Both the position numbers and the translations under genes were made by a program. 40,309 bases of DNA from Fidelibacterota bacterium. Its GTDB lineage: Bacteria; Fidelibacterota; Marinisomatia; SCGC-AAA003-L08; D37C17. The stretch covers positions 1 to 40,309 of the forward strand of contig JASLLI010000005.1 in NCBI GenBank assembly GCA_030747125.1, given 5' to 3'. The notes under the pieces were generated by a model. That model did no database searches and was not told the DNA's origin. It saw only the letters and a program-made list of their open reading frames with translations. Positions 38,187 to 40,309 of the stretch are shown here, piece by piece. Positions within the stretch are counted from its first letter, which is position 1, and each line of letters begins with the position of its first letter.

Positions 38187-39938
38187 CTAATTCTGAGTAT
38201 TAAAATAATCCGCTATAACAGGCAGGACAGAATTTTTAGAATCAAAATAGTGGTCTTCACCCAAATGATTAATAAAGTTTACTTTTTCCAGAACCTTTTT
38301 AATTCGTGGTTTTGCATTAGATACAAGCACCTTAATATCCTGCGCCTCAGCCCCTTTTATGAGATCTTCCAAGGCATAAGCACCGGAAAGATCAATCATA
38401 GTCACATGGCTCATATCCACAATTAACATTTTATGAGTAGGTGCATCTGCATAGGCATTGATTAATGGTTCGATGGATCCAAAAAACAACGGTCCCTGCG
38501 GCTGGAACACATTCACCGGGAGTTTCTCTAACTCATGTAAAGTTTTTTCCTTCAATGCATAATAGGACTGGGCAAAGGGGATATTCTTATGCTGATAGGT
38601 AGTACTCACCTCCTGCACAAAACGGAAAAATGCAAAAATGACTCCAATGGCAATGGCCACCATGAGATCTTCATAGACAGTTACAAACAAAACGATGCCA
38701 AATACCCATAAATCTGTTACAGGCAGCTTTCGCAGTACCGGGAGAATTCGATAATCCAAAATATCAATACCTACTTTAAACAGAATCGCTGCTAAACAGG
38801 CAGTGGGAATGGCAGCCACCAGAAAACCCAAACCGTAAATAATTGCCATAAGAGTGAGTCCATGTACGATGGATGCCAAAGGGGTTTTGCCTCCGAATTT
38901 GATATTAGCCACCGTACGCATGGTTGCTGTTGCTGTGGTAACGCCGCCAATGAGACCGGCAGCCATATTTGCCATACCCTGGCCGAAGGTCTCTCTGTCA
39001 CTGCTGTGGCGGGATCGCGTCATATTATCTGCCACGATGCAGCTCAGTAAACTATCTAAAATGGCAAGACCTGCCAAGGCTAATGCAGGGATTAAAAACT
39101 CACTGAATCGCGAAAAATCCGGAATATACAATTTTAGAATTTCTGATTCTTCTTCACCTCCCATTTTATCACCAATATATGGAATATTCAAATCCAGCAG
39201 ATAGGCAGTGATTGTACCCACAATTAATGCAGTTAATGGTGCAGGGATATGTACCAGTAAGGGAAAACGCTTTATAAGAATGTTCCAACTAAACAATATC
39301 AGCAGGGAAGGAATGGCAACATAGAGCGCTTCCACATTAATATTTTGGAGGGTATAGCCAAAGTTGCTGATAACCAAATGAATATTGTTTTGTGTTTCCA
39401 AACCTACAAAGGCATTGATTTGGGTGAGGATAACAATCACACCAATACCGCACATAAAACCGGCTACCACAGGATAGGGAGTATAATGAATAAAGCGGGA
39501 AATTTTCAGCATGGAAATAGCTACCATAATCAAACCACTTAAAAAGATAATGGAAAATGCCGCCACCAGGTCTGGCTGATTGGTGCTGCCAATGACAAAT
39601 GTGCCCATGAAGGCACCAATCTGAGCTGCTTTCGGAGCTGTGGGACCACTGACTCCCACCATGCAGCCGCCGAAAAGTCCCCCCACAATACCGCCAGCAA
39701 TGGCACCCCAAATACCGGCTATGGGACCCAACTGAGAAATCTCTCCAAAGGCGAGAGCTAATGGTAGTGCAATAACGGCTACGGTAATACCGGCAATGAT
39801 ATCCCCGCCAATATTTGTAGGGAGAGACTTAATATTCTGCCAGGGACTAATTTCTTTCAGGCTGCTATTAATAAATGCAAAAAATGCCCGAAATGAATAT
39901 TTAGATGAATCTGTGTGTCTGTAGTTATTATTGCTCAT
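38187..39938 (-). CDS. SulP family anion transporter with STAS domain
   Basis: GDIIAGITVAVIALPLALAFGEISQLGPIAGIWGAIAGGIVGGLFGG; STAS LIVDMSHVTMIDLSGAYALEDL. Start placed at MSNNNYRHTD (39938) instead of the longer track ORF. Confidence 0.92.
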   Translation of the reverse strand: MSNNNYRHTDSSKYSFRAFFAFINSSLKEISPWQNIKSLPTNIGGDIIAGITVAVIALPLALAFGEISQLGPIAGIWGAIAGGIVGGLFGGCMVGVSGPTAPKAAQIGAFMGTFVIGSTNQPDLVAAFSIIFLSGLIMVAISMLKISRFIHYTPYPVVAGFMCGIGVIVILTQINAFVGLETQNNIHLVISNFGYTLQNINVEALYVAIPSLLILFSWNILIKRFPLLVHIPAPLTALIVGTITAYLLDLNIPYIGDKMGGEEESEILKLYIPDFSRFSEFLIPALALAGLAILDSLLSCIVADNMTRSRHSSDRETFGQGMANMAAGLIGGVTTATATMRTVANIKFGGKTPLASIVHGLTLMAIIYGLGFLVAAIPTACLAAILFKVGIDILDYRILPVLRKLPVTDLWVFGIVLFVTVYEDLMVAIAIGVIFAFFRFVQEVSTTYQHKNIPFAQSYYALKEKTLHELEKLPVNVFQPQGPLFFGSIEPLINAYADAPTHKMLIVDMSHVTMIDLSGAYALEDLIKGAEAQDIKVLVSNAKPRIKKVLEKVNFINHLGEDHYFDSKNSVLPVIADYFNTQN

Positions 39939-40209
39939 GTAATGATTATATAGTGAAAAAATTAGCGGGTAATTTACTTTGAATGGATAAGAATTTTGGA
40001 ATAGAAGTGGAAATTGAGTTGGAATATTGAGGGTGTTTTTAAAATAACGGTGTAAATAGTCATTGAAGTATTTGCCCTTTAAGGAAAAACACGGAGAATA
40101 ATATGACCATAAAATAGAACTTTTAGACGAGTTTCTGAATATTAGTGAACATCTGTCGAAGATACTTGTCTCTTTTTGACTACTCTTAATAAAGTTGGTT
40201 TCAACTAAA

Positions 40210-40232
40210 AACCCCATCAATTAAGACGGGGT
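40210..40232 (-). terminator. Hairpin with T-run on the minus strand; terminator or IS605-type right-end hairpin
   Basis: Minus strand AACCCCGTC-TTAATT-GATGGGGTTTTT. Confidence 0.6.
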
Positions 40233-40309
40233 TCTCGTTGTTTCTATCGAGTCGAGGTGGCAGTATACATCTACACCACCTATTGGTGGTTACGAAGTAC
40301 TAGTTTGAA

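Noticed and set aside
39939-40220. 94 aa N-terminal extension of the SulP ORF in the track
   Set aside because: No SulP-like character, begins inside a hairpin, and MSNNNYRHTD has a perfect -10 box just upstream.

Overview
The window is a compact, AT-rich bacterial chromosome segment from a Gram-negative with gingipain/T9SS-like secreted proteins. Affiliation with a Bacteroidota/Marinimicrobia-like lineage is only an inference. About 36 protein genes can be called. Main blocks: (1) an ECF-sigma/Spy-like envelope-stress cluster (0.1-2.5 kb); (2) a leftward C25 peptidase (PorU-like)-maf-RodZ-like operon (2.8-7.0 kb); (3) aconitase, SDR and the ffh-rpsP-KH-rimM-trmD-rplS operon (7.2-14.8 kb); (4) MFS, GAF/HD-GYP, a small acidic protein and selA-selB (15-21.5 kb); (5) a long collinear run mutS-PorV/Q-like-yicC-gmk-rpoZ-udg-dnaB-rel-HU-ruvX-lnt-DUF5683-like (21.6-34 kb); (6) accessory genes: trypsin-like lipoprotein, pentapeptide-repeat protein, Cys-rich mini-protein, methyltransferase and a SulP transporter (34-40 kb). 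The best leads are: a 9-codon UGA-terminated mini-ORF overlapping the selA start, followed exactly 11 nt later by a SECIS-like hairpin with a bulged U, which is candidate selAB autoregulation; a RodZ-like gene split at an A10 homopolymer whose two halves are continuous after a 1-nt slip; and matching acidic low-complexity extensions on S16 and L19 in one operon. No tRNA, rRNA or CRISPR was recognised.
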